A stretch of DNA of 41,996 bases from NCBI GenBank assembly GCA_023251155.1, contig JAHEZH010000040.1, forward strand, positions 1-41,996, written 5' to 3'. This document shows, piece by piece, positions 7,823-17,689 of the stretch. The notes beneath the pieces are model-generated. The model was given only the letters and a program-made list of their open reading frames with translations, made no database searches and was not told the DNA's origin. Origin of the DNA: Flammeovirgaceae bacterium. Lineage in GTDB: Bacteria; Bacteroidota; Bacteroidia; Cytophagales; Cyclobacteriaceae. Each line of letters opens with the position of its first letter. Position 1 is the first letter of the stretch. Position numbers and translations under genes: made by a program.

Positions 7823-10800
7823 TTAATTAAAGATATAGCGCACGCCAAATTGCATCTGCCAACGTGAGGTCAAGCCTGTGTTGTTAGAGAATGAATTAAC
7901 AAGCGGAGTTAAAGTGGTTGTGCTTTGCAGAGGGAATGTATAAGTAGGTACTCCCGCAGCACTCATTGAAGAAAGTCCTAACAACTGGTTACGGCTGTTG
8001 TTAATCGCCTTTGTAATTCCCCAATTAGGATCGATTAGGTTAGTCAGGTTAAAGATATCCAATGATAATTGAATAGTATTACGCTTACCTTTTACATCGA
8101 TATAAAAGTCCTGAAGAATACGTGCATCGATTTTCATGTTTCCAGGAGTTCTTGCTCCGTTGCGCTCAGCAAAAGCACCTCTGTGTTTGCTCAAATAAGG
8201 ATCTTGCGCAATAAATGCATCAAGTTGGGCCCAGATTTGTGCTGGCGTTCTGGTGTCAGCAGCGTTTACCGGAGCCAAGTTAATATCTCCTTGTTTTGCA
8301 GGAATAAATATCAGGTCGTTAGTTTGCCCATCTCCGTTGATATCAGTGCTGTATGTATAAGAATAATGAAATCCGGAGTTAGCAGTCAAGAACATACCTA
8401 AAGTAGTCTTGAAGTGTTTAGCATAATCAACTGAATAGTTAACTGATCCAATAAAACGGTGTGTAAGATTAAAATCAGATAATGATGCTGATGCGCTATT
8501 CGGATCATCTACAATAGGACGGCCGCTGTAAATACCTCCTGCTGTTGAACCCCCACTGTTAACATCTTTTGCTTTACCATAGTTATACGCCATTGTTGCA
8601 TCAAGATTTTTAAATCTCTTTCTCATTTGTACCGTAAACGTATAGCTGTAACCTTTTGAAGTATTTGTTTGCACCAATGCATTCAATACTGTGGGGTTTA
8701 TTCGGTAACTGTTCGCAACATATGAGCCATTTGCACCAATGGTGCTAAAGTAAGGGCGACCATCGGCCAATGTTCCAACAGGATTTTTCAAATTAGCATC
8801 ACGCAAATAAGCATTATTCAGTTCTTTAGAGAACATACCTTCCAAAGTAAGGATAATACCTCCAGGCAATACCTGATCAATACCTAAGTTAGATCTGTAA
8901 ATCTGTGCGATTTTATAATCAGGCACAGAGGAATTCAAAGTATAAGTAGAAGGCAATGTAGCGTTAGCAGGAATGTAAGCGGTAACATCCGGATTGAATG
9001 GATAAGAGGATGTATTAACTGTTCCTGACTGATTTACATTGATTGTCCCAAATATCACACCGTTGTTACTGAGCTGATTGGATAACCAAACAAAAGGAAC
9101 ACGACCAGTGAATATACCTGTACCACCACGTATTGTTGTTTTCCTGTCTCCGAAGACATCAAAATTAAATCCAACACGTGGAGACCACAATACCTGGGAT
9201 TTAGGTAACACACTAACATCGATTTTCTCACCATCACGGAAGGTAAGTGATTCTGCTGATGGATTTGGAGGAGCAAGAGGGCTTCCATAAATCGGAAGAT
9301 CTGCACGAAGACCGTAAGTAAGTTTCAACTTATCATTTAACAGACTCCATTGGTCCTGAGCATATAAACTAACTTGTGAAGCATTTAATTCTGCCCAAGG
9401 GAATGCTCCGCCTGGAAGTGCAGAATATCGAAGTTGGTAGTTAACTGCTGATGCGCCTGGTAAATTTGTAGTGAGCGGGTTAGCATCGTTATAAAAATCC
9501 TGCAAGCTGTTGTATCGGTACTGACCATAGTACTGCTGGGCAAACCCATTTTTAAACTTATAATGTTCAAGTGATGCTCCCACAGTAATGGTATGTGAAC
9601 CCATATAAGCAGTGAAATTATCCGTTGCCTGGATTACATCTGTGTTCAAAAGGTTATTAGCTGTGAAAGGCTCATATCCAAAACTTGTAAAATAAGAACT
9701 GCTACTTGTTCCAGCCGCAGCATTAGCAGCCGTAACAGGCTGAGAGCCATCACCAATATCCACCAATGGGAAAATACCACCTGGGCTGCTACGGAAATCT
9801 CTGAACGCTGAATAACCTGCGTTTAAGGTATTAGAGAATTTTGTTCCGAAAGTGCTGTTCAATTCAGCGATAACAGAATTCAGGTTGTTATTAATTCCAT
9901 AATAAGCTGCATAGAATGGCATACCACTGGCTGAAGGGTTACGTCCACCTGTCAATCCTACACCACTACCACTTGGAGTGATATCTGCGTACGACTTCAA
10001 ATAGTTATACTTGACATTAACTCTGTGATTAGAGTTGATGTTATAATCTAGCTTCACAGTCAATTTATCGCTAGTGTTTTTTAAAGGGAAGTTTTCGTAT
10101 GGACCAGTTGAGTATTTATAATTATCAAACAGGAATTTACTTAACGCATCCAAATCAGTTGCCTGAGCACGGGAAACACTTACTCCATCGGGAGTTAAAC
10201 CTGAACGAGCTGCACTAAATGTTGATGATGGTCGCTCACCACGTTCCATTTCACCATTAAGGAAGAAGAACAATTTATTTTTGATAATTGGGCCACCTAC
10301 TCTAAAACCAGATTGTTTATTGCTAAAATCACTCTTAGGAACCTCCACAGTTCCTACTTTGTAACCAATTGAGTTTTGATTTCTCCAATAGGTGTAAACC
10401 GATCCACTGAATTCATTTGTTCCGCTGCGGGTTACTGCGTTTACACTAGCTCCTGTGAATGCACCCTGACGAACGTCAAAAGGAGCAATGCTCACTTGAA
10501 TTTCTTCGAAAGAATCTAAGCTGATTGGTTGAGCACTGGTCTGACCACCTACAGTAGAAGATAAACCGAATGAGTTATTAAACAATGCACCGTCAATAGT
10601 GATGTTGTTAAAGCTGCTGCTCCGACCACCAAAGCTCAACCCATTAGCCTGGGGTGTAAGACGCGTAAAGTCAGCAAAGCTTCTGCTCAATGTTGGTAAC
10701 TGGGTAAGCTGAGCTCTGGTAACGTTAGTAGCTGCTCCGGTACGGTCCGCACTTAAGATAGGATCAATTACACCCGATACCACAACTTCACCAAGTTCAG

Positions 10801-11137
10801 TTCCTGACTCTACTAAAGGGAAAGTAATGTCAGCTTCGTTTCCAAGGCTAATAAAGACATCGTTCTTCTCTTGTGTTGTATATCCAACAAAGGAAACCGT
10901 TATTTTATAAGGGCCGCCCACTCGTACATTTGGCAAGCTAAATCTCCCATCTGCACGGGTAATTGTACCGTACTGAGTTCCGGAAGGCCCGTGAACTGCA
11001 ATTACAGAAGCACCTGGAAGTCCCTCATTGCTTTTGTCGACAACCTTACCGACAATACTAGCGGAGGTCACCTGCGCCATCAGTCCTCCGGTTGCCGCCA
11101 GCATCAGTGCCAGTGTTAATTGTAAAATTTTTCTCAT
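7823..11137 (-). CDS. Oar-like TonB-dependent outer-membrane receptor
   Basis: 1104 residues. Signal peptide (residues 1-21, ending LMAQ), then a CarboxypepD_reg-like beta-sandwich (about 25-105: SIVGKVVDKSNEGLPGASV, GRFSLPNVRVGGPYKITVSFVGY), then a plug domain (about 110-240: GEVVVSGV, TPQANGLSFGGRSSSFNNITIDGALFNNSFGL, SVNAVTRSGTNEFSGSVY), then a 22-strand-type barrel ending MQFGVRYIFN. The order and length fit the Oar-like receptors common in Bacteroidota and Myxococcus. Substrate uptake would be powered by TonB/ExbBD, encoded elsewhere. No SusD-like partner is next to it, so a glycan-uptake locus is unlikely; the ligand cannot be told from sequence. It is monocistronic: its own promoter motif upstream and terminator downstream. 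Confidence 0.92.
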   Translation of the reverse strand: MRKILQLTLALMLAATGGLMAQVTSASIVGKVVDKSNEGLPGASVIAVHGPSGTQYGTITRADGRFSLPNVRVGGPYKITVSFVGYTTQEKNDVFISLGNEADITFPLVESGTELGEVVVSGVIDPILSADRTGAATNVTRAQLTQLPTLSRSFADFTRLTPQANGLSFGGRSSSFNNITIDGALFNNSFGLSSTVGGQTSAQPISLDSFEEIQVSIAPFDVRQGAFTGASVNAVTRSGTNEFSGSVYTYWRNQNSIGYKVGTVEVPKSDFSNKQSGFRVGGPIIKNKLFFFLNGEMERGERPSSTFSAARSGLTPDGVSVSRAQATDLDALSKFLFDNYKYSTGPYENFPLKNTSDKLTVKLDYNINSNHRVNVKYNYLKSYADITPSGSGVGLTGGRNPSASGMPFYAAYYGINNNLNSVIAELNSTFGTKFSNTLNAGYSAFRDFRSSPGGIFPLVDIGDGSQPVTAANAAAGTSSSSYFTSFGYEPFTANNLLNTDVIQATDNFTAYMGSHTITVGASLEHYKFKNGFAQQYYGQYRYNSLQDFYNDANPLTTNLPGASAVNYQLRYSALPGGAFPWAELNASQVSLYAQDQWSLLNDKLKLTYGLRADLPIYGSPLAPPNPSAESLTFRDGEKIDVSVLPKSQVLWSPRVGFNFDVFGDRKTTIRGGTGIFTGRVPFVWLSNQLSNNGVIFGTINVNQSGTVNTSSYPFNPDVTAYIPANATLPSTYTLNSSVPDYKIAQIYRSNLGIDQVLPGGIILTLEGMFSKELNNAYLRDANLKNPVGTLADGRPYFSTIGANGSYVANSYRINPTVLNALVQTNTSKGYSYTFTVQMRKRFKNLDATMAYNYGKAKDVNSGGSTAGGIYSGRPIVDDPNSASASLSDFNLTHRFIGSVNYSVDYAKHFKTTLGMFLTANSGFHYSYTYSTDINGDGQTNDLIFIPAKQGDINLAPVNAADTRTPAQIWAQLDAFIAQDPYLSKHRGAFAERNGARTPGNMKIDARILQDFYIDVKGKRNTIQLSLDIFNLTNLIDPNWGITKAINNSRNQLLGLSSMSAAGVPTYTFPLQSTTTLTPLVNSFSNNTGLTSRWQMQFGVRYIFN

Positions 11138-11533
11138 AGGATTGGTTTTAGTTTTTTAATTCACCCCGCAAAAGTATAGCGGGGGCACGTGTAAGGATTA
11201 GGTTTAGTTTTAATCTTTTTAGACTTTTTGAAAAACACATTTAACAATTTGATAATACACACCAGGCTCAATGATGCGCGCTCAAAAAACAAGTGTCCAA
11301 ATCGTAAAAAAAGATTGTTGACAAAGATGAAACTTTAAACCTACACCTCGATGGCTTTTCAACAACATTTTTTCCACATACCTCATTTATTTTCAGGCCT
11401 GTACCCGGCAAGTGGGCCAACTATTTGGTATGCATGGCCTACATTTTACCCTCCTGCAATTTCTCAATCGTTTGTAGTTTAATGATGGGGTAATTTGTTA
11501 ACTGTTACCTTTACCCGCGAACAGCAATTACGT
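11138..11533. other. divergent intergenic region (receptor / EEP hydrolase)
   Basis: About 400 bases between divergent genes. On the minus strand TACTTTTG (11169-11176) matches the -7 consensus TAnnTTTG and lies about 32 bases before the receptor ATG. On the plus strand TAATTTG at 11491-11497 is one base short of the same consensus. No ORF, RNA fold or repeat stands out otherwise. Confidence 0.5.
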
Positions 11534-12361
11534 ATGAACAAATTTTTCCTTTTCCTGATCTGCCTGGCCAGCTTCAGCGGCTTTTCACAATCCCTGAAAG
11601 TAATGACCTACAATATCCGCCTCGATGTAGCCTCGGATGGAGTCAATCAATGGGGTAACCGGAAAACAAAACTCACCACCCTGATTAAAAAATACGATCC
11701 GGATATTATTGGTGTGCAGGAGGCGCTGCCACAGCAAATGGAAGACCTGCAGAAAAGCCTGCCCGCTTACGCCCACATTGGCGTTGGCCGCGATGACGGA
11801 AAAGCGAAAGGCGAATTCTCGGCCATCTTCTTTAAAAAAGAAAAACTGGAGTTAATGGATCACAGCACGTTCTGGTTATCCGAAACTCCAGACGTGGCCG
11901 GAAGTAAAAGCTGGGATGCCGCCATCACCCGTATTGCCACGTGGGGAAAATTCAAGGACCTTAAAACAAAGAAAGAGTTGGTGGTGATCAACACTCACTT
12001 CGATCACATCGGCAAAGAAGCGCGCCGGAAAAGTGCCGAACTCATCAAAATAAAATCAGTTCAGCTGGCCCAAAAGCTTCCGTTGATTGTCACTGGCGAC
12101 TTCAACTGCACAAGAGAAGAGTCTCCCTATGCGGCCATGATGGATAACGTGGGGATTCCGTTGCACGACCCCGCTACCAGTCCCGCACCCGGCACCTTCT
12201 GTGGCTTTGAAGTAAATTCAATAGAATGCAAAGCCATCGATTATATTTTTCACTCCAATCATTGGATAAATAAAGATTACAAGGCAATCCCCGATAACGA
12301 TGGCCGGTATTACCCTTCTGATCACCTGCCGGTAATCGTAACGCTGGAAATGGCCAGGTAA
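11534..12361 (+). CDS. secreted endonuclease/exonuclease/phosphatase (EEP) family hydrolase
   Basis: 275 residues. A TTG-initiated extension to 11495 is possible, but the ATG at 11534 starts directly with a signal peptide (FFLFLICLASFSGFSQS), so I use it. All EEP superfamily signatures are present: MTYNIRLD (N27), IIGVQEA (E63), a THFDH segment, VTGDFNC, DYIF and the terminal SDHLPV. These residues bind the divalent metal and hydrolyse a phosphodiester or phosphomonoester. Extracytoplasmic members in Bacteroidota are often annotated as endonucleases or sphingomyelinase-like enzymes; substrate cannot be settled here. The protein ends just after the catalytic His, with no C-terminal sorting domain. 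Its terminator at 12422-12453 is shared with the convergent icd gene. Confidence 0.9.
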   Translation: MNKFFLFLICLASFSGFSQSLKVMTYNIRLDVASDGVNQWGNRKTKLTTLIKKYDPDIIGVQEALPQQMEDLQKSLPAYAHIGVGRDDGKAKGEFSAIFFKKEKLELMDHSTFWLSETPDVAGSKSWDAAITRIATWGKFKDLKTKKELVVINTHFDHIGKEARRKSAELIKIKSVQLAQKLPLIVTGDFNCTREESPYAAMMDNVGIPLHDPATSPAPGTFCGFEVNSIECKAIDYIFHSNHWINKDYKAIPDNDGRYYPSDHLPVIVTLEMAR

Positions 12362-12421
12362 GTACGAAGTAAAATTGAATCCCTCTTATCCAAAAAAAAT
12401 CACATCCGAAATCAAATTAAA

Positions 12422-12453
12422 AAAGCCAGCGATGAAATTTCATCGCTGGCTTT
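12422..12453. terminator. bidirectional terminator between convergent genes
   Basis: Perfect 32-base palindrome (AAAGCCAGCGATGAAA and its inverse) between the EEP gene and icd, with A/T tracts on both sides, so it can end transcription from both directions. Confidence 0.8.
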
Positions 12454-12524
12454 CTTATTGGTGAATCCGAAGTACTAAATCAGAAATAACATCAGACTAT
12501 GTACTTCTGCAATCGTACGTTGAT

Positions 12525-13751
12525 TTACATATTCTTCACAATCTCTTCACCGAACTCAGAGCACTTCAATAGAGTAGCGCCTTCCATCATGCGGTGGAAA
12601 TCATACGTCACTCGCTTGGAACCAATCGCAGCATTCAATCCTTTCGTGATCAAATCAGCCGCTTCTTTCCAGCCCATGTGCTCCAGCATCATCACACCTG
12701 ATAAAATCACTGATCCCGGATTTACTTTATCCTGACCTGCATACTTAGGTGCCGTACCGTGGGTCGCTTCAAATATTGCATGACCGGTGACGTAGTTGAT
12801 GTTACCCCCCGGAGCAATACCAATACCGCCAACGATAGCCGCCAGTGCATCAGAGATGTAGTCACCATTCAGGTTCAATGTCGCAACCACTGAATATTCA
12901 TCCGGGCGCAGCAGGATTTGCTGTAAGAAGGCATCCGCAATGGAATCTTTGATAACAATCTTATGACCGTCCTTCTCAATGACCTGCCATGGGCCGCCAT
13001 CCAGATCAACAGCGCCAAACTCGCTCTTCGCCAACGCATATCCCCAGTCACGGAAACCACCTTCGGTGAATTTCATGATGTTACCTTTATGAACCAGCGT
13101 TACACTTGGCTTCTTGTGTTCAATGGCGTACTTGATCGCCGCACGTACCAGGCGCTCCGTTCCTTCCTTCGATACCGGCTTGATACCAATACCTGAAGTT
13201 TCAGGGAAGCGGATTTTCTTGTAGGCTTTAGGGAATGTATCCTGAATGAACTTCAATACGGTCTTTACATCAGCAGAGCCTTCCTGGAATTCAATACCCG
13301 CATAGATATCTTCGGTATTCTCGCGGAAGATGACCATGTCTGTTTTGTGCGGTTCTTTCACCGGTGAAGGAACACCTTTGAACCATTGCACCGGGCGCAC
13401 GCAGGCATACAAGTCCAGGTCCTGACGAAGGGCAACGTTCAACGAACGAATACCACCACCTACCGGTGTAGTCAACGGACCTTTGATACCGATCAGGTAT
13501 TCGCGGAAAGCAGCCATGGTTTCATCGGGCATCCAGTTACCGGTTTGGTTGAATGCCTTTTCGCCCGCCAATACTTCTTTCCAGTTGATCTTGCGTTTGC
13601 CTTTGTACGCTTTTTCTACTGCCGCGTCAAATACATGTTTCGATGCTGGCCAAATATCAACGCCAGTTCCGTCACCTTCAATAAATGGAATAGTAGGATT
13701 GTCGGGTACATTCAGTTTACCCGCGATAATGCTGATTTTCTGATCGCTCAT
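12525..13751 (-). CDS. icd: NADP-dependent isocitrate dehydrogenase
   Basis: 408 residues, close to the E. coli-type homodimeric enzyme. Oxidatively decarboxylates isocitrate to 2-oxoglutarate with NADP+ in the TCA cycle. Seen: [10 protein letters not shown] near the N-terminus, [17 protein letters not shown] (residues 94-110) holding the substrate-binding serine (S103, equivalent to the AceK-phosphorylated Ser113 of E. coli), [36 protein letters not shown], and the nucleotide-site segment [21 protein letters not shown]. The HGTAPKYAG form is typical of the NADP-specific class. It is transcribed alone and divergently from the CAP-domain gene. No AceK or glyoxylate-bypass gene lies nearby, so regulation by phosphorylation cannot be inferred. 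Confidence 0.96.
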   Translation of the reverse strand: MSDQKISIIAGKLNVPDNPTIPFIEGDGTGVDIWPASKHVFDAAVEKAYKGKRKINWKEVLAGEKAFNQTGNWMPDETMAAFREYLIGIKGPLTTPVGGGIRSLNVALRQDLDLYACVRPVQWFKGVPSPVKEPHKTDMVIFRENTEDIYAGIEFQEGSADVKTVLKFIQDTFPKAYKKIRFPETSGIGIKPVSKEGTERLVRAAIKYAIEHKKPSVTLVHKGNIMKFTEGGFRDWGYALAKSEFGAVDLDGGPWQVIEKDGHKIVIKDSIADAFLQQILLRPDEYSVVATLNLNGDYISDALAAIVGGIGIAPGGNINYVTGHAIFEATHGTAPKYAGQDKVNPGSVILSGVMMLEHMGWKEAADLITKGLNAAIGSKRVTYDFHRMMEGATLLKCSEFGEEIVKNM

Positions 13752-13901
13752 TTGAATATGTTTTTAATTGTTGTCCCTGCGGATGATTTTCTAATTTTAT
13801 CAGGATTGACCGCATGGTGAGGGGCGAAATTAAATAAAATATGAAGCGGATTGAAAGAATTTTGCACTCTTCGCGTTCACTTTAATTAAGTTGTAAGTCT
13901 T

Positions 13902-14798
13902 ATGAAATTCATCGCCTTTGCTCTTTTTTGTGTACTATCAGGTTCTTTCGGCAATTACCCTCCACCAGCGGAAAAAATACAGCTCCTGCCTCCGCCGGTG
14001 TCCTTACCGACCGAAACGCAAAACGGGAGTGATGAGAATCGACCCCAACTCCGGGTCACGCAAAAAGAAGAAAGCAGGCGTCCTGGCTTCACGAAACGCG
14101 AGCGCCACCGGGCTATCCGCTCCAAGTCCTCACCGCCAGCTGGCGGCTCCGGGCTTTCCGCTGCTATCCCTGGCCGGGTAGTATATCCACTGGTTAGTTC
14201 TCTATTCTATACTTCCTCAACGCTCTGTACCTCATCACCTCGGTCGGTGTCCTCACCAACCGAAACCGAAATCATCCTGACGGATTCGGTTACTGTGGAA
14301 ATCTGCCTGAGCAGCGAAGAAAAAAAATTGTACGACCTCATCATGGCCTATCGCAAAAGCAAGCGCTTGCCTGCCATCCCCTATTCTGCCAAACTCAGTA
14401 AGGTAGCACAAGCCCACGTACGTGATCTCGAAAAAAATTACAACTACGAAAACGCCAGTACCTGCAACCCACACAGCTGGTCCGACAAAGGCACATGGAC
14501 CTCCTGCTGCTATACCTCCGATCACAAACAGGCCAGTTGCATGTGGACCAAGCCAAAAGAAATTGCAGGCTATGAAGGGTATGGTTACGAAATTGCCTAC
14601 TACAGCTCCGCAGGAGCCAATGCTACCGAAGGTCTCGAAGGCTGGAAGAAAAGCCCCGGCCACAACCCACTCATCGTTAACCTCGGCACATGGAGTAAAG
14701 TAAAATGGCAAGCCATCGGCATTGGTATCTATGGCCAGTACGGTGTCGTATGGTTTGGCGAAGAAGCCGATGAATCAAAGATGAAGCTGTGTAAGTAA
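13902..14798 (+). CDS. secreted CAP-superfamily protein with a repeat-derived linker
   Basis: 298 residues. Signal peptide at residues 1-17. Residues from about 125 onward form a CAP (SCP/PR-1) domain: LYDLIMAYRKSKRLPAIPYS, LSKVAQAHVRDLE, CNPHSWSDKGTW, a cysteine cluster (SCCY, SCMW), GYGYEIAYYSS, LEGWKKSPGHN, and the closing GVVWFGEEADE. The His of NPHSW and the later GHN are the usual cavity residues. Bacterial CAP proteins are extracellular; their activity is mostly unknown. Residues ~30-120 look unlike any domain: Arg/Ser/Pro-rich, encoded by two copies of a GTGTCCTCAC-type repeat and a CCGCCAGCTGGCGG palindrome, so the linker seems to be inserted intergenic-repeat DNA kept in frame. The gene stands alone. 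Confidence 0.85.
   Translation: MKFIAFALFCVLSGSFGNYPPPAEKIQLLPPPVSLPTETQNGSDENRPQLRVTQKEESRRPGFTKRERHRAIRSKSSPPAGGSGLSAAIPGRVVYPLVSSLFYTSSTLCTSSPRSVSSPTETEIILTDSVTVEICLSSEEKKLYDLIMAYRKSKRLPAIPYSAKLSKVAQAHVRDLEKNYNYENASTCNPHSWSDKGTWTSCCYTSDHKQASCMWTKPKEIAGYEGYGYEIAYYSSAGANATEGLEGWKKSPGHNPLIVNLGTWSKVKWQAIGIGIYGQYGVVWFGEEADESKMKLCK
13997..14265. repeat. repeat cluster in the CAP-gene linker
   Basis: Two direct copies of a 20-base hairpin-prone motif, GGTGTCCTTACCGACCGAAA at 13997-14016 and GGTGTCCTCACCAACCGAAA at 14246-14265, flank ~230 bases. In between is a block (14103-14181) with paired motifs GGGCTATCCGCT and GGGCTTTCCGCTGCTATCCC around the palindrome CCGCCAGCTGGCGG (14133-14146). A third copy of the 20-base motif lies at 22296-22315 in a non-coding region. 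Such blocks are familiar as intergenic repeats in Bacteroidota. Confidence 0.7.
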
Positions 14799-14883
14799 AT
14801 CGATAGGCCACAGAGTACACCGATCCACACAAAATAATTCCATCTATGAACATCCGTGTAATCGGTGGCCAAAATACTTTTTA

Positions 14884-15561
14884 TCAAACAACTGATTCTC
14901 TTTCCAGAGACGACCGGCCTGTCTTACCCTGCTTTGCAATTAACCCGGCAATCTTCACCCTGCCTTCTGCTCCATTACTGGTAATGTATTCCAGCTCTTG
15001 AAGTGTCAATAGTTTTACATTCACCATTTTCACAGGCTCAAGGCTCAGTTCAACCGTAGCAGGCACTACTTCCGATTTCAAATTCAGTAACACTCCTGTT
15101 CTTTTATCTGCATTGATAAACTCATCCGGCACATTGCAGTTATATAATTCCGTTGAAATAAACGTATATTTATCAAGGGCACCACCAATATTCGGATTAC
15201 CCGCTGCCAGCTGTGCCGCCTGATACAGTACACTGAACTGCCAGGAGGTCTTCATCGTCTCCATATCGGGCATCAACTCATCGCACTCCAAGTAAAACTC
15301 ACATCCCAATCCATTGTATTTTTGATTATCGGGATTCTCATCAAAATCACTGTACGGATCACTTAAGCCATCACTGGCGATGATGGTTCCTTCGGGTGTA
15401 TCTATTTTCATAAATGCTTGTCGCAACGATGGCCATGCAGGTCCACCCATAAAAGCAGGATTGATAATATGAGTTAATACATCACTCTCAATTTTACCAA
15501 TTGTACTCCAGAATGCATTTCTTAATTCTACCGATTGATCAAAGTGTTCTTCGTAGTCCAT
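14884..15561 (-). CDS. suppressor-of-fused (SUFU)-like domain protein
   Basis: 225 residues, no signal peptide. I assign the SUFU-like superfamily from order and spacing of motifs rather than from strong identity: GPAWPSLRQAF, IIASDGLSDPYSDF, a GLGCEFYLECDEL strand, SWQFSVLYQAAQLA, and a late VNVKLLTLQELEYITSNGAEGR. Bacterial SUFU-like proteins are often immunity proteins in polymorphic toxin systems, or stand-alone proteins of unknown role. No toxin gene lies beside this copy, so it may be an orphan immunity gene or a domesticated protein. It is followed on the opposite strand by the CAP gene and preceded by the M1 peptidase gene on the same strand after 107 bases. Confidence 0.5.
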   Translation of the reverse strand: MDYEEHFDQSVELRNAFWSTIGKIESDVLTHIINPAFMGGPAWPSLRQAFMKIDTPEGTIIASDGLSDPYSDFDENPDNQKYNGLGCEFYLECDELMPDMETMKTSWQFSVLYQAAQLAAGNPNIGGALDKYTFISTELYNCNVPDEFINADKRTGVLLNLKSEVVPATVELSLEPVKMVNVKLLTLQELEYITSNGAEGRVKIAGLIAKQGKTGRSSLERESVV

Positions 15562-15668
15562 TGTGCCGCTCTTAAAATCGAAACTAAGATATTAAACTAG
15601 TTCTATATCAAATAGTCATCAGAATTTATCTTCATTAGAAATTACTACTGAAAGCAAGCGCACGCCCT

Positions 15669-17552
15669 TTACAGTTTTACTTCTAGTAATTTATCCAGGC
15701 TACTCGTAGCTACATAATGATAATTCGGTCTCGCTTTTCCATAGATGGATAAGGCCCGTTTTTTACCTTCTTTGGTCTTGATCATTTCACCATACAAAGG
15801 CATCAGGAACTTTCTTCTTCCGGTATTAATGAGAAATGTTTCAATCTTCGGATACGCCTTTTCATAATGATGCTGAATGGCCAATACTCCCCATACCGTA
15901 ATGATCTCTGCATTGCCTGATGCCGTAAACCCACCCGCCTCATCCAGCGAAGCCATTTGTGGAAGCGTAAGCTTTGCGGGTAAATTCTTCAGGAAATGAA
16001 GCCATTCATGCGTGCTCCAGTTTTTAGTGACATCATACTCCAGTTCCTGAGTTGATTTCCAATTGGTAATTACCTTATCTACTTCATTGAATTTTACAGA
16101 TGCCGGAGATGGGCAATCATCGGGCAAGCCTTCACTAAAAATCCATTTATTAAAAAACGCGTCGTCCAGCGATAGGGCAAATTGCTTTTGATAGTAGTCT
16201 TTAATGAACGGCACAAACCGCTCCGTAGTCATGCCCTGAAATGCATTTTGTTTGAAGTAATCCTTTACAAATGCATCAAATTTCCCACGGCCATGCTGCT
16301 CTTCAATGGAACGCAGAAAGTAATATCCTTTGATGTACGCAATCTCCGTTACGCCTTCATCCGGGTTTCTTCCTTTCAGATTCAGTTTCAATCGGGTATC
16401 TGCACCATGACCATCCTGGAGCATCGATTGTACTTCTTCTTTCAACCCATGAAGATTCAGCGAAGCCAGCATCTCGGCATAATCACGGCCATACAATTTC
16501 TCCATGATGCGTGTTTCAAAATAAACGGTGAAGCCTTCATTCAACCAGAAGTCATTCCAGGTAGCATTGGTCACTAAGTTGCCCGACCAGCTGTGCGCCA
16601 GCTCATGTGCAATCACCGAAGTAAGTGAACGATCACCAGCCAGTAATGTTGGTGTGGCAAAAGTCAATCGCGGGTTTTCCATTCCACCAAAAGGGAAGCT
16701 CGGAGGCAACACCAATACATCATAGCGCTCCCACGGATACGCACCATACAATACCTCTGCTCCGGCAATCATCTTTTCCATATCGACAAACTCCCACGCG
16801 GCCGTATCAATTACGCCCGGCTCGGCATACACTCCACTGCGATCACTGATCGGTGCAAATACAAAATCCCCGACTGATAACGCCAGCAAGTAAGATGGTA
16901 TCGGTTGCTTCATTTCAAAATGATAAACCCCTTCTGCATTTTTTGAGGAAGGATTAGACGCACTCATCAACGCCAACAAATCCTTCGGCACAATCACCTC
17001 TGCATTGTAGGTGAAACGAACTCCGGGTGAATCCTGACAAGGCACCCAGCTACGCGCCAGTATGGCTTGCGACTGTGTAAAGAGAAATGGGAATTGCTTG
17101 CCTGAAGTTTGTTGAGGACTTAACCATTGTATGGCCTCCGCTTCGGGCGATGTCTGATAATGGATATTTACTTTTTTAGTCGTGGGCCTGATCAATACCG
17201 CGAGGGCTTCACCTAACAAAGAATCACTTTCCGCAAGGCGAAATGTAGTAGGCACATCTTCGTCCAGTGTTATCTTTTCAATGTTCAGTCCTTTCGTATC
17301 CAACAAGATAATATCAGTATCCGGGTTCGTTTCAATCGTCCAGGAAGCAATGGCCTTGATCGTCTTCGTTTCAAAATCAACACGTGCTCTCCAGTGCAAA
17401 TGGGTAACTCGGGCATCGTTAGGCTGAGCAAAGGAGTGAACATCGTTTTCAGCAGGCTTCATAGCAGATTCGTTCGTAGTTTTAGATTGACAGGAAAATA
17501 GAATAGCAGCCACAAGTGACAGAAGTGATGGCAATCGTTTTAATTTCATCAT
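15669..17552 (-). CDS. M1-family zinc aminopeptidase, lipoprotein (leukotriene A4 hydrolase-like)
   Basis: 627 residues. The N-terminus has a lipoprotein signal (SLVAAILFSC, Cys21), so the enzyme is probably anchored in the envelope. The catalytic core has GGMEN (289-293), HELAH (316-320) and the third zinc ligand E339 in LNEGFTVYFE: the M1 gluzincin arrangement HExxH-18-E. Domain order and length (N-terminal beta saddle, thermolysin-like domain, C-terminal helical domain ending with the armadillo-like part) match the LTA4 hydrolase/aminopeptidase B subgroup. It should remove N-terminal residues from imported or shed peptides. It is preceded by the acylphosphatase gene after 137 bases on the same strand, so co-transcription is possible. 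Confidence 0.92.
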   Translation of the reverse strand: MMKLKRLPSLLSLVAAILFSCQSKTTNESAMKPAENDVHSFAQPNDARVTHLHWRARVDFETKTIKAIASWTIETNPDTDIILLDTKGLNIEKITLDEDVPTTFRLAESDSLLGEALAVLIRPTTKKVNIHYQTSPEAEAIQWLSPQQTSGKQFPFLFTQSQAILARSWVPCQDSPGVRFTYNAEVIVPKDLLALMSASNPSSKNAEGVYHFEMKQPIPSYLLALSVGDFVFAPISDRSGVYAEPGVIDTAAWEFVDMEKMIAGAEVLYGAYPWERYDVLVLPPSFPFGGMENPRLTFATPTLLAGDRSLTSVIAHELAHSWSGNLVTNATWNDFWLNEGFTVYFETRIMEKLYGRDYAEMLASLNLHGLKEEVQSMLQDGHGADTRLKLNLKGRNPDEGVTEIAYIKGYYFLRSIEEQHGRGKFDAFVKDYFKQNAFQGMTTERFVPFIKDYYQKQFALSLDDAFFNKWIFSEGLPDDCPSPASVKFNEVDKVITNWKSTQELEYDVTKNWSTHEWLHFLKNLPAKLTLPQMASLDEAGGFTASGNAEIITVWGVLAIQHHYEKAYPKIETFLINTGRRKFLMPLYGEMIKTKEGKKRALSIYGKARPNYHYVATSSLDKLLEVKL

Positions 17553-17689
17553 TCACTTTATAAACAACGTTGCAAACTACTAAACTTTCTCTTTTGATTC
17601 CTCTTTTGTTGCTGATGATGTTGTATCCCTTCTCTATCAATGCAAAGGTCAAAGACATGAAAAAGTCACGAAGAACTTCATCTCCCCAA

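Noticed and set aside
11495..11533. TTG start extending the EEP hydrolase
   Set aside because: The signal peptide begins directly at ATG 11534, and TAATTTG here looks more like promoter sequence.
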